Shown here: positions 17,349 through 25,920 of the stretch, in pieces
How the letters are laid out: every line of letters begins with the position of its first letter
Position numbering within the stretch: position 1 is the stretch's first letter
From: an uncultured Alsobacter sp.
GTDB taxonomy: Bacteria; Pseudomonadota; Alphaproteobacteria; Rhizobiales; Beijerinckiaceae
Assembly: GCF_945952055.1 (NCBI RefSeq)
Contig: NZ_CAMFHB010000001.1
Location: 62,001 to 126,000 of the forward strand
DNA length: 64,000 nt
Direction of reading: 5' to 3'
Notes under the pieces: model-generated
Databases searched by the model: none
Told to the model about the DNA's origin: nothing
Seen by the model: only the letters and a program-made list of their open reading frames with translations
Made by a program: the position numbers and the translations under genes

Positions 17349-18368
17349 ATGCGGGGAGGATTGATCGGTTGCGGGTTCTTTGCCCGCAATCACCTGGCAG
17401 CCTGGCGCGACCTGGGCGTCGAGATGGTCCTGTGCGACCGGGCTCTCGACAGGGCCGAGGCCCTCGCCCGCGAATTCGGCGCCAAGGCCGTGTATCGGGA
17501 CGCTGCGGCCATGTTCGCGGCCGAGCGCCTCGATTTCGTGGACATCGCCACGACGGTCGAGAGCCACCGGCCCCTGGTCGAAATGTGCGCCGCCGCCGGC
17601 CTGCCGACGATCTGCCAGAAGCCTTTCGCCCTCGATCTCGCCGACGGTCGCGCCATGGTCGCCGCCGCGCGGGCCGCCGGCGTCCCGCTGCTGGTGCACG
17701 AGAACTTCCGCTGGCAGGCCCCGATGCAGGCGATGGCCGGGCTCCTGCAGGACGGCGCGATCGGACGACCCGCCTTCGCTCGCATCAGCTTCCGCCACGG
17801 CTTCGACATCTATGCCAACCAGCCCTACCTGGCGACGGAGCCGCGGCTCGCGCTCGTCGACGTCGGCGTGCACGTGCTCGACCTCGCGCGCTTCTTCCTG
17901 GGCGACGTCACGCGCCTCTATTGCCGGACGCAGCGGCTGAACCCGCGTGTCGCCGGCGAGGACGCCGCCACCCTCGTGCTCGACCACGCCTCGGGTGCGG
18001 TGAGCACCGTCGAGATCTCCTTCTTCGCCAAGCTCGATCCCGACCCCTTCCCGCAAACGCTGGTCCGGATCGAGGGCGACACGGGAACGCTCGAGGTCTC
18101 GCCGGGCTATCGCCTCGCGGTGACGACGGGCGGCCAGACCTCCGTCCGCTCCGTCGATCCGCCCGTGCCGGCCTGGGGCGAGCGCCCCTGGCACCTGATC
18201 CAGGACAGCGTGATCGCCATCCAGCGGCACTGGCTCGATTGCCTGCGCAACGGGCGCGAGCCGGCCCCCTCCGGGGCCGACAACCTGCGGACGCTCGAAC
18301 TCGTCTTCGCCGCCTACGACAGCGCGGCGCGGGGCGAGGCCGTCACCATCTCGGGAGCTGCCGCATGA
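17349..18368 (+). CDS. apsD: Gfo/Idh/MocA oxidoreductase, probable D-apiose dehydrogenase
   Basis: A 339-residue NAD(P)-dependent oxidoreductase: Rossmann start GGLIGCGFFARNHLAAW, catalytic-lysine motif CQKPFAL (the EKP equivalent), then VDVGVHVLDLARFFLG carrying the Asp/His pair. D-apiose dehydrogenase (ApsD) of the characterised apiose pathways belongs to this family and oxidises D-apiose to D-apionolactone. The assignment rests on the family plus the following genes, which encode every later step of that pathway. It starts 31 bp after the predicted -10 region, with GAGAGAGGCACC as ribosome-binding region, and overlaps the next gene by 4 bp. Another furanose or aldose substrate remains possible. 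Confidence 0.75.
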   Translation: MRGGLIGCGFFARNHLAAWRDLGVEMVLCDRALDRAEALAREFGAKAVYRDAAAMFAAERLDFVDIATTVESHRPLVEMCAAAGLPTICQKPFALDLADGRAMVAAARAAGVPLLVHENFRWQAPMQAMAGLLQDGAIGRPAFARISFRHGFDIYANQPYLATEPRLALVDVGVHVLDLARFFLGDVTRLYCRTQRLNPRVAGEDAATLVLDHASGAVSTVEISFFAKLDPDPFPQTLVRIEGDTGTLEVSPGYRLAVTTGGQTSVRSVDPPVPAWGERPWHLIQDSVIAIQRHWLDCLRNGREPAPSGADNLRTLELVFAAYDSAARGEAVTISGAAA

Positions 18369-19639
18369 CCGCCTCCGGCCGCCAGGCTCCCTCCCCGCCC
18401 GAGCGCGTCGTCGCGCGCTACGTCCTCGACACGGCGGAAGCGCCCGAGCGCGCCGCCGAGATCATCGCGGGCGAACAGTCGAGCGGAACCTTCGTGGCGC
18501 TGGCGCGCGAGACGAAAGGGCTGAAGGAGCGGTCCGGCGCGCAAGTCGAGACACTCGAGATCGTGGGCGAGGTCGAGGGCCCCGGCCTGCCGGGCGCCAA
18601 GACAGGGCCGGTCCTGCGGCGCTGCGTGCTGGAGCTCTCCTGGCCGCTCGCCAACATGGGCCCGTCCCTGCCCAACCTCGTCGCCACGATCGCCGGCAAC
18701 CTGTTCGAGCTGAACTGCGTCGCGGGGCTCAGGCTCGTCGACCTGGCGCTCCCCGCCGCCTTCGCCGAGCGCTATCCCGGACCGCGCCACGGCATCGACG
18801 GCACGCGCCGGCTCTCCGGCGTCACGGACGGTCCGCTGATCGGCACCATCGTCAAGCCGAGCGTGGGTCTGTCACCCGACGAGACCGCCCACGAGGTGGC
18901 GCAGCTCGTGGCTGGCGGCATCGATTTCGTGAAGGACGACGAGCTCCAGGCCGACGGGCCGCACTGCCCCTTCGAGGACCGCGTGCGCGCGGTCATGCGG
19001 GTCGTCAACGAGGCCGCCGACCGCACAGGCAAGAAGGCGATGATCGCCTTCAACCTCACGGGCGAGCTCGACGAGATGCGGCGCCGGCACGACTTCGTCG
19101 TGGCGCAGGGCGGCACCTGCGTGATGGCGAGCCTGCACTCGGTCGGCTTCGTCGGCATGGTCGAGCTCGCGCGGCACAGCGCCCTGCCGATCCACGCTCA
19201 CCGCAACGGCTGGGGCTATCTGTCCCGTCACCCCGCACTCGGCTTCGACTATGCGCCCTGGCAGATGCTCTGGCGGCTGGCCGGCGCCGACCACCTGCAC
19301 GTGAACGGCCTCGCCAACAAGTTCTGCGAGGACGACGCCAGCGTGATCGCGTCCGCGCAGGCGGTGCTCACCCCGATGTTCCCCCAGGCGCCCATGGCGG
19401 CCATGCCCGTGTTCAGCTCGGGGCAGACGGTACGCCAGGCGGCACCGACCTATGCGGCCATCGGCACGACGGACCTCATCTTCGCCGCGGGAGGCGGGAT
19501 CTTCGGCCATCCGGGCGGCGTGAAGGCCGGCGTCGTCGCCCTGCGGAAGGCGTGGCAGGCGGCCGTCGAGGGCGTGTCCCTGGACGACCTCGCCCGGCAG
19601 GAACCGGACGTCGCCGCTGCCATGGGAATCGGCCGGTGA
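18365..19639 (+). CDS. oiaX/oiaT: RuBisCO-like protein, 3-oxo-isoapionate-4-phosphate decarboxylase or transcarboxylase/hydrolase type
   Basis: A 424-residue form IV RuBisCO homologue. Start ATG 18365 overlaps the previous stop (ATGA); the frame is open further upstream but inside another gene. RuBisCO active-site equivalents are retained: Lys164 in GTIVKPSVGLS, Lys190-Asp192-Glu193 in FVKDDE, His279 in IHAHRNGWG, His312, Lys319 in NKF, Ser352, and the phosphate-binding GGG (376-378) and HPGG. In apiose pathways two such proteins are known. OiaX decarboxylates 3-oxo-isoapionate-4-phosphate to L-erythrulose-1-phosphate. OiaT splits it to 3-phosphoglycerate and glycolate. No erythrulose-phosphate isomerase gene is nearby, which leans towards OiaT, but the sequence alone does not decide. 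It is not a CO2-fixing RuBisCO. Confidence 0.8.
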   Translation: MTASGRQAPSPPERVVARYVLDTAEAPERAAEIIAGEQSSGTFVALARETKGLKERSGAQVETLEIVGEVEGPGLPGAKTGPVLRRCVLELSWPLANMGPSLPNLVATIAGNLFELNCVAGLRLVDLALPAAFAERYPGPRHGIDGTRRLSGVTDGPLIGTIVKPSVGLSPDETAHEVAQLVAGGIDFVKDDELQADGPHCPFEDRVRAVMRVVNEAADRTGKKAMIAFNLTGELDEMRRRHDFVVAQGGTCVMASLHSVGFVGMVELARHSALPIHAHRNGWGYLSRHPALGFDYAPWQMLWRLAGADHLHVNGLANKFCEDDASVIASAQAVLTPMFPQAPMAAMPVFSSGQTVRQAAPTYAAIGTTDLIFAAGGGIFGHPGGVKAGVVALRKAWQAAVEGVSLDDLARQEPDVAAAMGIGR

Positions 19640-21009
19640 CGGACGCCCTCGCCCTCCCTGGCGGCCTGCTGCTCGCCTTCTACGGCGACGACTTCACGGG
19701 CTCGACCGACACGATGGAGGTGATGGCCTTCGCCGGCCTGCCGATCGTGCTGTTCCTGGAGGATCCCACGCCCGAACGGATGGCCCGCTTTCCCGATGCG
19801 CGGGCGGTGGGCATCGCCGGCGTCTCGCGCAGCCGCGATCCGGCCTGGATGGAAGCCAATCTCCCCGGACGGTTCGAGGCCCTGGCGCGGCTCGGCGCCC
19901 CGGTGCTGCAGTACAAGGTTTGCTCGACCTTCGACTCCGCGCCCCATGTCGGGTCCATCGGCAAGGCCGTCGACCTCGGCGTGCAGCACGCGCCCGGCCG
20001 GTTCACGCCGATGGTCGTGGGTGCGCCGCGGCTGCGCCGCTTCCAGGCCTTCGGCAACCTCTTCGCCACGCTGGACGACGTCGGCTACCGGCTCGATCGC
20101 CATCCCACCATGGCGCGCCATCCGGTGACGCCGATGGGCGAGGCCGACCTCGCCATCCACCTGTCACGCCAGACGCAACGGCGCATCGAGCTCGTGCATC
20201 TCGTGCAGCTCAAGCAGGGGCGCGGCGCCGATCGCCTGGCCGGATTGGCCGGCGACGACGTGCCGGTGGTTCTCATCGACGTGCTCGACGACGAGACCCT
20301 GGCCGAGGCCGGCCGGCTCGTGTGGGAGAACCGCGGCGAGGGACTGTTCACGGCATCCTCGTCGGGCCTGCAATACGCGCTCGTGGCCTACTGGCGCGGC
20401 TGTGGCGCCCTCGCGCCCGAGACCGCGGCGCGGCCCGCATCGGCGGTCGACAGGATCGCCGTCGTCAGCGGCAGCTGCTCGCCGGCCACCCAGGCCCAGA
20501 TCGGCTGGGCGTCCGAGCATGGCTTCGACGCGATCCGCCTCGATGCCGCGGCGGCCGTGTCCGGCGATGTCGAACGCGAAGCGGACCGCTGCACGGGCCT
20601 CGCCCTCGCGGCGCTGGGGCAAGGGCGCGACCCGCTCGTCTTCAGCGCGCTCGGCCCCGCGGATCCGTCGCTCGCCACCGTCGCTGCGGCGGCGGAGCGT
20701 ACCGGCCTCGATCCGGCCGCCGCGAACCGGCGCATCGGACAGGCCCTGGCCAGCGTGATGCGGACGCTGCTCGAGCGCACCGGTCTCACCCGGGTCGCGG
20801 TCGCCGGCGGCGACACCTCGGGCGACGTGGCGAGCAGCCTCGGGCTGATGGCGCTCACAGCCCTGGCCCCTCTCGCACCCGGGTCGCCGCTCTGCGCGGC
20901 CTGGTCCGACGATCCCTCCCGCCCACCGCTCGAGGTCGCCCTCAAGGGCGGCCAGGTGGGTTCCGCCTCCTTCTTCGGCGCCGTCAAGGCCGGCGCTCCC
21001 CTGACGTGA
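19636..21009 (+). CDS. oiaK: DUF1537 four-carbon/acid-sugar kinase, probable 3-oxo-isoapionate kinase
   Basis: 457 residues from a GTG start whose bases overlap the preceding TGA stop (GTGA). The N-terminal DUF1537 domain has YGDDFTGSTDTMEVMAFAG; the C-terminal nucleotide-binding domain has VAGGDTSGDVASSLGL. Members phosphorylate acid sugars and, in apiose catabolism, OiaK makes 3-oxo-isoapionate-4-phosphate, the substrate of the RuBisCO-like protein encoded immediately upstream. Translational coupling to that gene fits consecutive steps. The length is normal for the family. Tetronate or other keto-acid substrates are the alternative but fit the context less well. Confidence 0.83.
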   Translation: MTDALALPGGLLLAFYGDDFTGSTDTMEVMAFAGLPIVLFLEDPTPERMARFPDARAVGIAGVSRSRDPAWMEANLPGRFEALARLGAPVLQYKVCSTFDSAPHVGSIGKAVDLGVQHAPGRFTPMVVGAPRLRRFQAFGNLFATLDDVGYRLDRHPTMARHPVTPMGEADLAIHLSRQTQRRIELVHLVQLKQGRGADRLAGLAGDDVPVVLIDVLDDETLAEAGRLVWENRGEGLFTASSSGLQYALVAYWRGCGALAPETAARPASAVDRIAVVSGSCSPATQAQIGWASEHGFDAIRLDAAAAVSGDVEREADRCTGLALAALGQGRDPLVFSALGPADPSLATVAAAAERTGLDPAAANRRIGQALASVMRTLLERTGLTRVAVAGGDTSGDVASSLGLMALTALAPLAPGSPLCAAWSDDPSRPPLEVALKGGQVGSASFFGAVKAGAPLT

Positions 21010-21023
21010 AAGGACCAAGGCCC

Positions 21024-21860
21024 ATGGAAAAGATCGCGCTCCTGGGAGCAGGCGGAAAGATGGGGCGGCGCCTCGCCCTCAACCTGAAGGGCGGCCCCTG
21101 GCAGGTCGACCATGTCGAGGTGAACCCCGACGCGCGGGCGCGGGTCGAGAAGGACCTCGGCATCACCTGCGTGCCGGCCGACAACGCGCTCGCCGCGGCG
21201 GACGGGATCCTGATGGCGGTGCCCGACGCGCTGATCGGCAAGATCGCCAAGGGCTTCATCGAGCGCGTGAAGCCGGGCTGCGCCATTGTCATGCTCGACG
21301 CGGCGGCCCCGCATGCCGGCGAACTGCCCAAGCGCGACGACGTCACCTACTTCATCTCGCACCCCTGCCACCCGTCGATCTTCAAGCACGAGCCGACCGC
21401 GGAACGGCACGCCGACTTCTTCGGCGGCATCGCCCCGCAGGCGATCGTCTGCGCGCTGATGCAAGGACCGGAGGAGCACTACGCGCAGTGCGAGGCGGTG
21501 GCGAAGGCCATCTACGCACCCGTGACCGTGTCGCATCGCGTCACGGTGGAACAGATGGCGATCCTGGAGCCCGGCCTCTCGGAGACGATCGGCGCGACGC
21601 TCGTCACCGCGCTGCGCCAGGCCACCGACGCCGCCGTCGCCAAGGGCGTGCCGAAGGGCGCCGCCTGGGACTTCATGCTCGGCCATCTCGGCATCGAGCT
21701 CGCGCTGCTGTTCGAGCAGTACCCCGGCCAATTCTCCGACGGCGCGAAGCTCGCCATCGCCAAGGCGATGCCGCGCCTGTTCCGCGACGACTGGCTCTCC
21801 GTGCTCGAGCCCGACGCGATCACCGAGAGCGTCAAGGACATCTGCAATCCGGCCCGCTGA
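21024..21860 (+). CDS. apnO: Probable D-apionate oxidoisomerase
   Basis: A 278-residue protein with an N-terminal Rossmann fold (KIALLGAGGKMGRRLALNL) and a C-terminal helical domain like that of 6-phosphogluconate dehydrogenase relatives (VTVEQMAILEPGLSETIGATL, LGHLGIELALLFEQYPGQFSDGA). ApnO of known apiose pathways has this architecture and oxidises D-apionate with migration of the hydroxymethyl group, giving 3-oxo-isoapionate for the kinase upstream. ATG 21024 has AAAGGACC 8-14 bp before it. The identification combines architecture and pathway context. Confidence 0.78.
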   Translation: MEKIALLGAGGKMGRRLALNLKGGPWQVDHVEVNPDARARVEKDLGITCVPADNALAAADGILMAVPDALIGKIAKGFIERVKPGCAIVMLDAAAPHAGELPKRDDVTYFISHPCHPSIFKHEPTAERHADFFGGIAPQAIVCALMQGPEEHYAQCEAVAKAIYAPVTVSHRVTVEQMAILEPGLSETIGATLVTALRQATDAAVAKGVPKGAAWDFMLGHLGIELALLFEQYPGQFSDGAKLAIAKAMPRLFRDDWLSVLEPDAITESVKDICNPAR

Positions 21861-21932
21861 GGGCCGTGTCGCCTGCCTTCGCCTATCGCCTGCCAAAAAC
21901 CCAAAACGAACAAAGCACCTGGAGAAACGCCC

Positions 21933-23210
21933 ATGACCCGCTTGCTTGATCGTCGTCACCTCCTGGCCGGAGCCGCGGGCCTCGCGCTTGCGGCCGCGAC
22001 CACGCTGCCCGCGGCGGCCCAGACCGTGCCCACCGGCAAGGTCACCGTCGAACTCTTCGCGCTGGCTACGAACGGCTTCGATCCCGTGATCGAGACGTTC
22101 CAGAAGCAGTATCCGAACATCACGATCAAATACACGAAGTTCGGCACCGACGAGTTCAAGCAGGCGCTGCGCGTCGGCTCCTCCTCGGGCAAGATGCCCG
22201 ACCTGTGGTTCAACTGGGGCGGCAGCCTCGCCTATCCCTACAGCCGGGCGGGCCTCACCCTCGACCTGACGCCACGCATCGGCGAGCTCAAGCTCGACCA
22301 GACGCTGGCGCCCGCCGCCATCGAGCTCGCCAAGGACCAGGGCAAGCTCTGGGGCGTGCCCAACCGCGTCGTCCCGATGACGATGGTCTACCGCAAGGAG
22401 ATGCTGGAGAAGGCCGGCGTGAAGGTGCCCAACACCTTCGCCGAGCTTGAGGAGGCCGCCGCGAAGCTGAAGGCCGCCGGCATCATCCCCTTCTCGCTGG
22501 GCGGCAAGTTCAGCTGGATGACGATGCGCTTCACCGACTTCTTCATCGAGCACTACGCCGGCCCCAAGAAGCACGACGCCATCAAGGCGATGGACGAGAG
22601 CTGGGACCAGGAGGCCGTGGTCAAGGCCTTCGCCAAGCTCAAGGAATGGAACGACAAGGGCTACTTCAACCCGGGCTTCCTGAACGTCGACCCGGCGACG
22701 AACATGCAGCTCCTCTACCAGGGCAAGGCGGCCATGGTGCTCGAGGTGCCCTCGGTCGAGGTCACGCGCCTGAAGCGCGAGAACATCGATCCCAACACCT
22801 ACGGCACCTTCCTGATGCCGACCGACCAGACGCCGCGCCGCGTCTCCGGCTTCCAGCAGCAGCTGCAGGTCTCGGCCAAGGCGTCGAAGGACGTGCAGGA
22901 TGCCGCGCTGCTCTTCGCCACCTACGTCGTGCGGCCCGACCTCGCGGCCAAGAACATGGAGAGCATCGGCGGACCGAGCGCGGTGAAGGGCATCACGCCC
23001 GGCGCCGACTCGCCGATCCAGAGCCAGTACGCCAAGTGGCTTTCCGAAGGCCTGCAGCTCTACCTGCCGGGCGACCAGTCGCTGCCGCAGGAAATGGTCG
23101 CCGCCTACTTCGAGGCGCAGGACAGCGTCGTGCTCGGCGCGATGACCCCGGCCGAGGCCGCCAAGAGCGTCCAGCAGGCGATCACCGCCTTCAAGGCGCG
23201 CACCAAGTGA
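21933..23210 (+). CDS. CUT1-type sugar ABC substrate-binding protein
   Basis: A 425-residue extracellular solute-binding protein (SBP_bac_1 type). The signal region has a twin-arginine-like LLDRRHLLAGAAGLALA and a cleavage site near AAAQT (residue ~30), so Tat export is possible. The body has typical FQKQYPNITIKYTKFGTDEF and LWFNWGG segments. CUT1 proteins commonly bind di- and oligosaccharides. The D-apiose binding proteins I recall belong to another class, so this one may take up apiose-containing oligosaccharides that the cytoplasmic apiosidase then opens. It is separated from apnO by 72 bp with a plausible ribosome-binding site (CTGGAGAAACGCCC) and is followed directly by its two permeases. 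Confidence 0.85.
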   Translation: MTRLLDRRHLLAGAAGLALAAATTLPAAAQTVPTGKVTVELFALATNGFDPVIETFQKQYPNITIKYTKFGTDEFKQALRVGSSSGKMPDLWFNWGGSLAYPYSRAGLTLDLTPRIGELKLDQTLAPAAIELAKDQGKLWGVPNRVVPMTMVYRKEMLEKAGVKVPNTFAELEEAAAKLKAAGIIPFSLGGKFSWMTMRFTDFFIEHYAGPKKHDAIKAMDESWDQEAVVKAFAKLKEWNDKGYFNPGFLNVDPATNMQLLYQGKAAMVLEVPSVEVTRLKRENIDPNTYGTFLMPTDQTPRRVSGFQQQLQVSAKASKDVQDAALLFATYVVRPDLAAKNMESIGGPSAVKGITPGADSPIQSQYAKWLSEGLQLYLPGDQSLPQEMVAAYFEAQDSVVLGAMTPAEAAKSVQQAITAFKARTK

Positions 23211-24121
23211 GCGTCACCACGCCCGTGACGCAGGGGGGCCGCCGTGCCTCCCTGCGGCCCGAATGGATCGTCGGCGCGCTGTTCCTCGCGCCGGCGTTCC
23301 TGATCTACGTGACCATCATCGTCTACCCGCTGGTCTACTCGTCCTGGCTGAGCCTGTTCGACTGGGACGGCATCAGCCCGACGAAGCGCTTCGTGGGCTT
23401 CGAGAACTACGTCACCCTGTGGACGTCGAACCGGGTCTTCTGGATCGCGCTCAAGAACAACGCCCTGTGGACGGCCGTGGCGCTGGTGGTGCCGACGGCG
23501 CTGGGCCTCGGGCTCGCCCTGCTGCTCAACGGCAAGCTGGTCGCCCGAGGCTTCTGGCGCGGCATCTTCTATTTTCCCGCGATCCTCTCGCTCAGCATCT
23601 GCGGCCTCATCTGGACCTGGATCTATCATCCGACGCTGGGCTTCCTGAACCAGTTCCTGGAGTGGGTGGGACTGGAGAACCTGCAGCGGGCGTGGCTTTC
23701 CGAGCCCTCGATCGCGCTCTTCGCGGTCATGGTCGCGGCGGCCTGGCACAACACCGGCCTGCCGATGCTGCTCTATCTCGCCGGCCTGCAGACCATCCCG
23801 CGCGAGATCATCGAGGCCGCCGAGGTCGACGGCGCCAGCCGCATCCAGCGCTTCCGCTTCGTGATCTGGCCGATGCTGAAGGACACTACCTTCGTGGTCC
23901 TCGCCATCACCTTCATCAACTCGCTGAAGGTCTACGACGTCGTCTACGTGATGACCTATGGCGGCCCGGCCAACCAGACGCAGGTGCTGGGCACCTGGAT
24001 GTACTTCCTGACCTACAACTTCAACCGCATCGGGCTCGGCACCGCCATCGCCGTCGTGCTCTTCGGCCTGACGCTGATCTTCGCCATTCCCTACACGCGC
24101 CGGCTGGGGGCGGAGAAATGA
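23207..24121 (+). CDS. CUT1 sugar ABC permease, MalF-like
   Basis: 304 residues from GTG 23207, overlapping the binding-protein stop (GTGA). Six hydrophobic segments are visible, with WIVGALFLAPAFLIYVTIIVYPLVYSSWLSLF at the N-terminus. The EAA loop reads IIEAAEVDGASRIQRFRFVIWPML, the site that docks the ATPase. It pairs with the next gene to form the channel. A later GTG (23225) is an alternative start. Confidence 0.9.
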   Translation: MSVTTPVTQGGRRASLRPEWIVGALFLAPAFLIYVTIIVYPLVYSSWLSLFDWDGISPTKRFVGFENYVTLWTSNRVFWIALKNNALWTAVALVVPTALGLGLALLLNGKLVARGFWRGIFYFPAILSLSICGLIWTWIYHPTLGFLNQFLEWVGLENLQRAWLSEPSIALFAVMVAAAWHNTGLPMLLYLAGLQTIPREIIEAAEVDGASRIQRFRFVIWPMLKDTTFVVLAITFINSLKVYDVVYVMTYGGPANQTQVLGTWMYFLTYNFNRIGLGTAIAVVLFGLTLIFAIPYTRRLGAEK

Positions 24122-24993
24122 CCGACGCCGCCCTTCGCTCCCATCCCCGCGCCGCCGAGTACGCGCGCGGCACCCGCATCCCGGTCAGCCGCGTCGTGTT
24201 CTACGCGGGCCTGTCGATCTTCGCGCTCGTGTGGTTCGCGCCGGTCTTCATCCTCATCTTCACGGCGCTGAAATCGGCCTCCGACTTCGCCCATGGCGGC
24301 ACGTTCTCGCTGCCCAGGCACATCGAGTGGGCGAACTTCTCCAAGGCCTGGGACGTCGGCATCCGCATCTACTTCGCCAACTCCGCCATGATGACGCTGG
24401 TGAAGGTGCCGACCGGCGTGCTGATCGCCTCGCTCGCCGCCTTCGCGCTGACCTTCCTGCGGCTGCCCGGCGAACGCTGGATCTTCACCTTCTTCATCGT
24501 CGGCCTCGTCGTGCCGATCCAGATGACGCTGGTGCCGCTGACCCTGCTCCTGCGCAGCGTCGACCTGATCGACAGCTTGTTCGGCCTGTTCTGGATCTAC
24601 CTGGGCTTCGGGCTGCCCTTCGCGATCCTGGTCATGCGGGGGTACATGCGGTCGATCCCGCGCGAGCTCATCGACGCGGCGTTCATCGACGGCTGCACGT
24701 GGTTCGGCGTCTTCTGGCGGATCGTCCTGCCGCTCTCCAAGCCGGCCGTCGTGTCGCTGATCATCTTCGACGGCATCGCCACCTGGAGCGAGTTCATCCT
24801 GGCCCAGATCTTCCTGCGCCAGAACACCAACCGCACGCTGCCGCTGGGGCTCGTGAACTTCCAGACGGAGTTCTCGACCGCCTACGAGCTCCTCGCCGCA
24901 GCGCAGTGCATCACCATCGTGCCGCTGGTCCTCGTCTACCTCTTCTTCCAGAGGTACTTCGTCGACGGACTGTCCGGCTCCCTCAAATCCTGA
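24118..24993 (+). CDS. CUT1 sugar ABC permease, MalG-like
   Basis: 291 residues from ATG 24118, overlapping the previous stop by 4 bp. N-terminal membrane segment YAGLSIFALVWFAPVFILIFTALKS, MalG-type EAA loop LIDAAFIDGCTWFGVFWRIVLPLSKP, and the usual C-terminal YFVDGLSGSLKS. No ATP-binding subunit gene follows or occurs elsewhere in the island, so a shared MsmK/UgpC-type ATPase from another locus is probably used. Confidence 0.92.
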   Translation: MTDAALRSHPRAAEYARGTRIPVSRVVFYAGLSIFALVWFAPVFILIFTALKSASDFAHGGTFSLPRHIEWANFSKAWDVGIRIYFANSAMMTLVKVPTGVLIASLAAFALTFLRLPGERWIFTFFIVGLVVPIQMTLVPLTLLLRSVDLIDSLFGLFWIYLGFGLPFAILVMRGYMRSIPRELIDAAFIDGCTWFGVFWRIVLPLSKPAVVSLIIFDGIATWSEFILAQIFLRQNTNRTLPLGLVNFQTEFSTAYELLAAAQCITIVPLVLVYLFFQRYFVDGLSGSLKS

Positions 24994-25010
24994 CCCCAAC
25001 GGAGCACGAC

Positions 25011-25916
25011 ATGCGCCTGCCACCCGAGAAGCTGCAACGCGTCATCATCAACACCGACGCCAAGAACGAGGCCGACGACCAGTACGCCATCGTCCAGGCT
25101 CTCCTGACGCCCTGCTTCGACCTGCATGGAATCATTCCGGCCCACTTCGGCGCGATCAAGTCGAAGACGAGCCTGAAGGACTCGGCCGACGAGGTGCACA
25201 AGATCCTCGACCTCATGGACCTCACCGGACAGGTGCGGGTGGCCGACGGCGCGCTGGGCCCGATCCCCGACGCGCAGACGCCGGCACCTTCGGCCGGGGC
25301 CGAGATGATCATCCGCGAGGCGATGAAGGACGACCCGCGCCCGCTGCACATTGCCTTCCTCGGCCCGCTCACGGACATGGCGTCGGCGATCCTGATGGAG
25401 CCGCGGATCGTCAACCGGAACGTGCGCGTGATCTGGATCGGCGGCGGCCACTATCCGCACGGCGGACGCGAGTACAACCTGTCGAACGACATCGCCGGCG
25501 CCAACCTCGTGTTCGGCTCCGGCATCGAGGTCTGGCAGATCCCGATGACGGTCTACCGCATGATGGCGGTCGGCTACGCCGAGCTCTACGAGCGCGTCTA
25601 CGACAAGGGCCCCATCGGCAAGTACCTGGTGGAGCAGCTCATCGACTGGAACACCCGCATGGTGGCGGGCCCCATCGAACACCGCTCGCTGGGCGACAGC
25701 CCGGCCATCGGCGTGATGATGTACCCGGAGTGCGGCAAGTGGGAGTACCGGCCGGGCCCCGAGTTCAACGACCTGATGAGCTACGTGCCCAACGGCATGA
25801 ACCGGCCCGCCAGGGTCTATGAAACCGTCGACGTGCGCTTTATTCAGGAAGACTTCTTCGCAAAGCTCTCGCGCTTCGCCCGAGGCATCCGGGAGTTTGC
25901 GCGCTTCGACGGATGA
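25011..25916 (+). CDS. Nucleoside-hydrolase-like protein of unknown role
   Basis: A 301-residue protein of the inosine-uridine nucleoside N-ribohydrolase fold. The N-terminal calcium-site motif is INTDAKNEADDQYAIV (Asp16, Asp22, Asp23) instead of the canonical DTDPGxDDAxA, so a loop residue set has changed while the Asp pair is kept. Further family features are LHIAFLGPLTDMASAI, VIWIGGGHYPHGG and EYNLSNDIAGANLVF. Classical members cleave N-ribosides. Inside an apiose operon a furanoside other than a nucleoside is an attractive but unproven substrate. It starts 17 bp after the permease stop with GGAGCACGAC upstream and is clearly part of the transcript. Confidence 0.72.
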   Translation: MRLPPEKLQRVIINTDAKNEADDQYAIVQALLTPCFDLHGIIPAHFGAIKSKTSLKDSADEVHKILDLMDLTGQVRVADGALGPIPDAQTPAPSAGAEMIIREAMKDDPRPLHIAFLGPLTDMASAILMEPRIVNRNVRVIWIGGGHYPHGGREYNLSNDIAGANLVFGSGIEVWQIPMTVYRMMAVGYAELYERVYDKGPIGKYLVEQLIDWNTRMVAGPIEHRSLGDSPAIGVMMYPECGKWEYRPGPEFNDLMSYVPNGMNRPARVYETVDVRFIQEDFFAKLSRFARGIREFARFDG

Positions 25917-25920
25917 CGCC

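Noticed and set aside
17228-18364. A long upstream extension of the RuBisCO-like protein
   Set aside because: The frame is open but lies within apsD in another frame; the conserved protein begins at ATG 18365 with an ATGA overlap.
18365-19639. A CO2-fixing RuBisCO
   Set aside because: There is no small subunit, phosphoribulokinase or carboxysome gene, and the neighbours define an apiose pathway with RuBisCO-like proteins.
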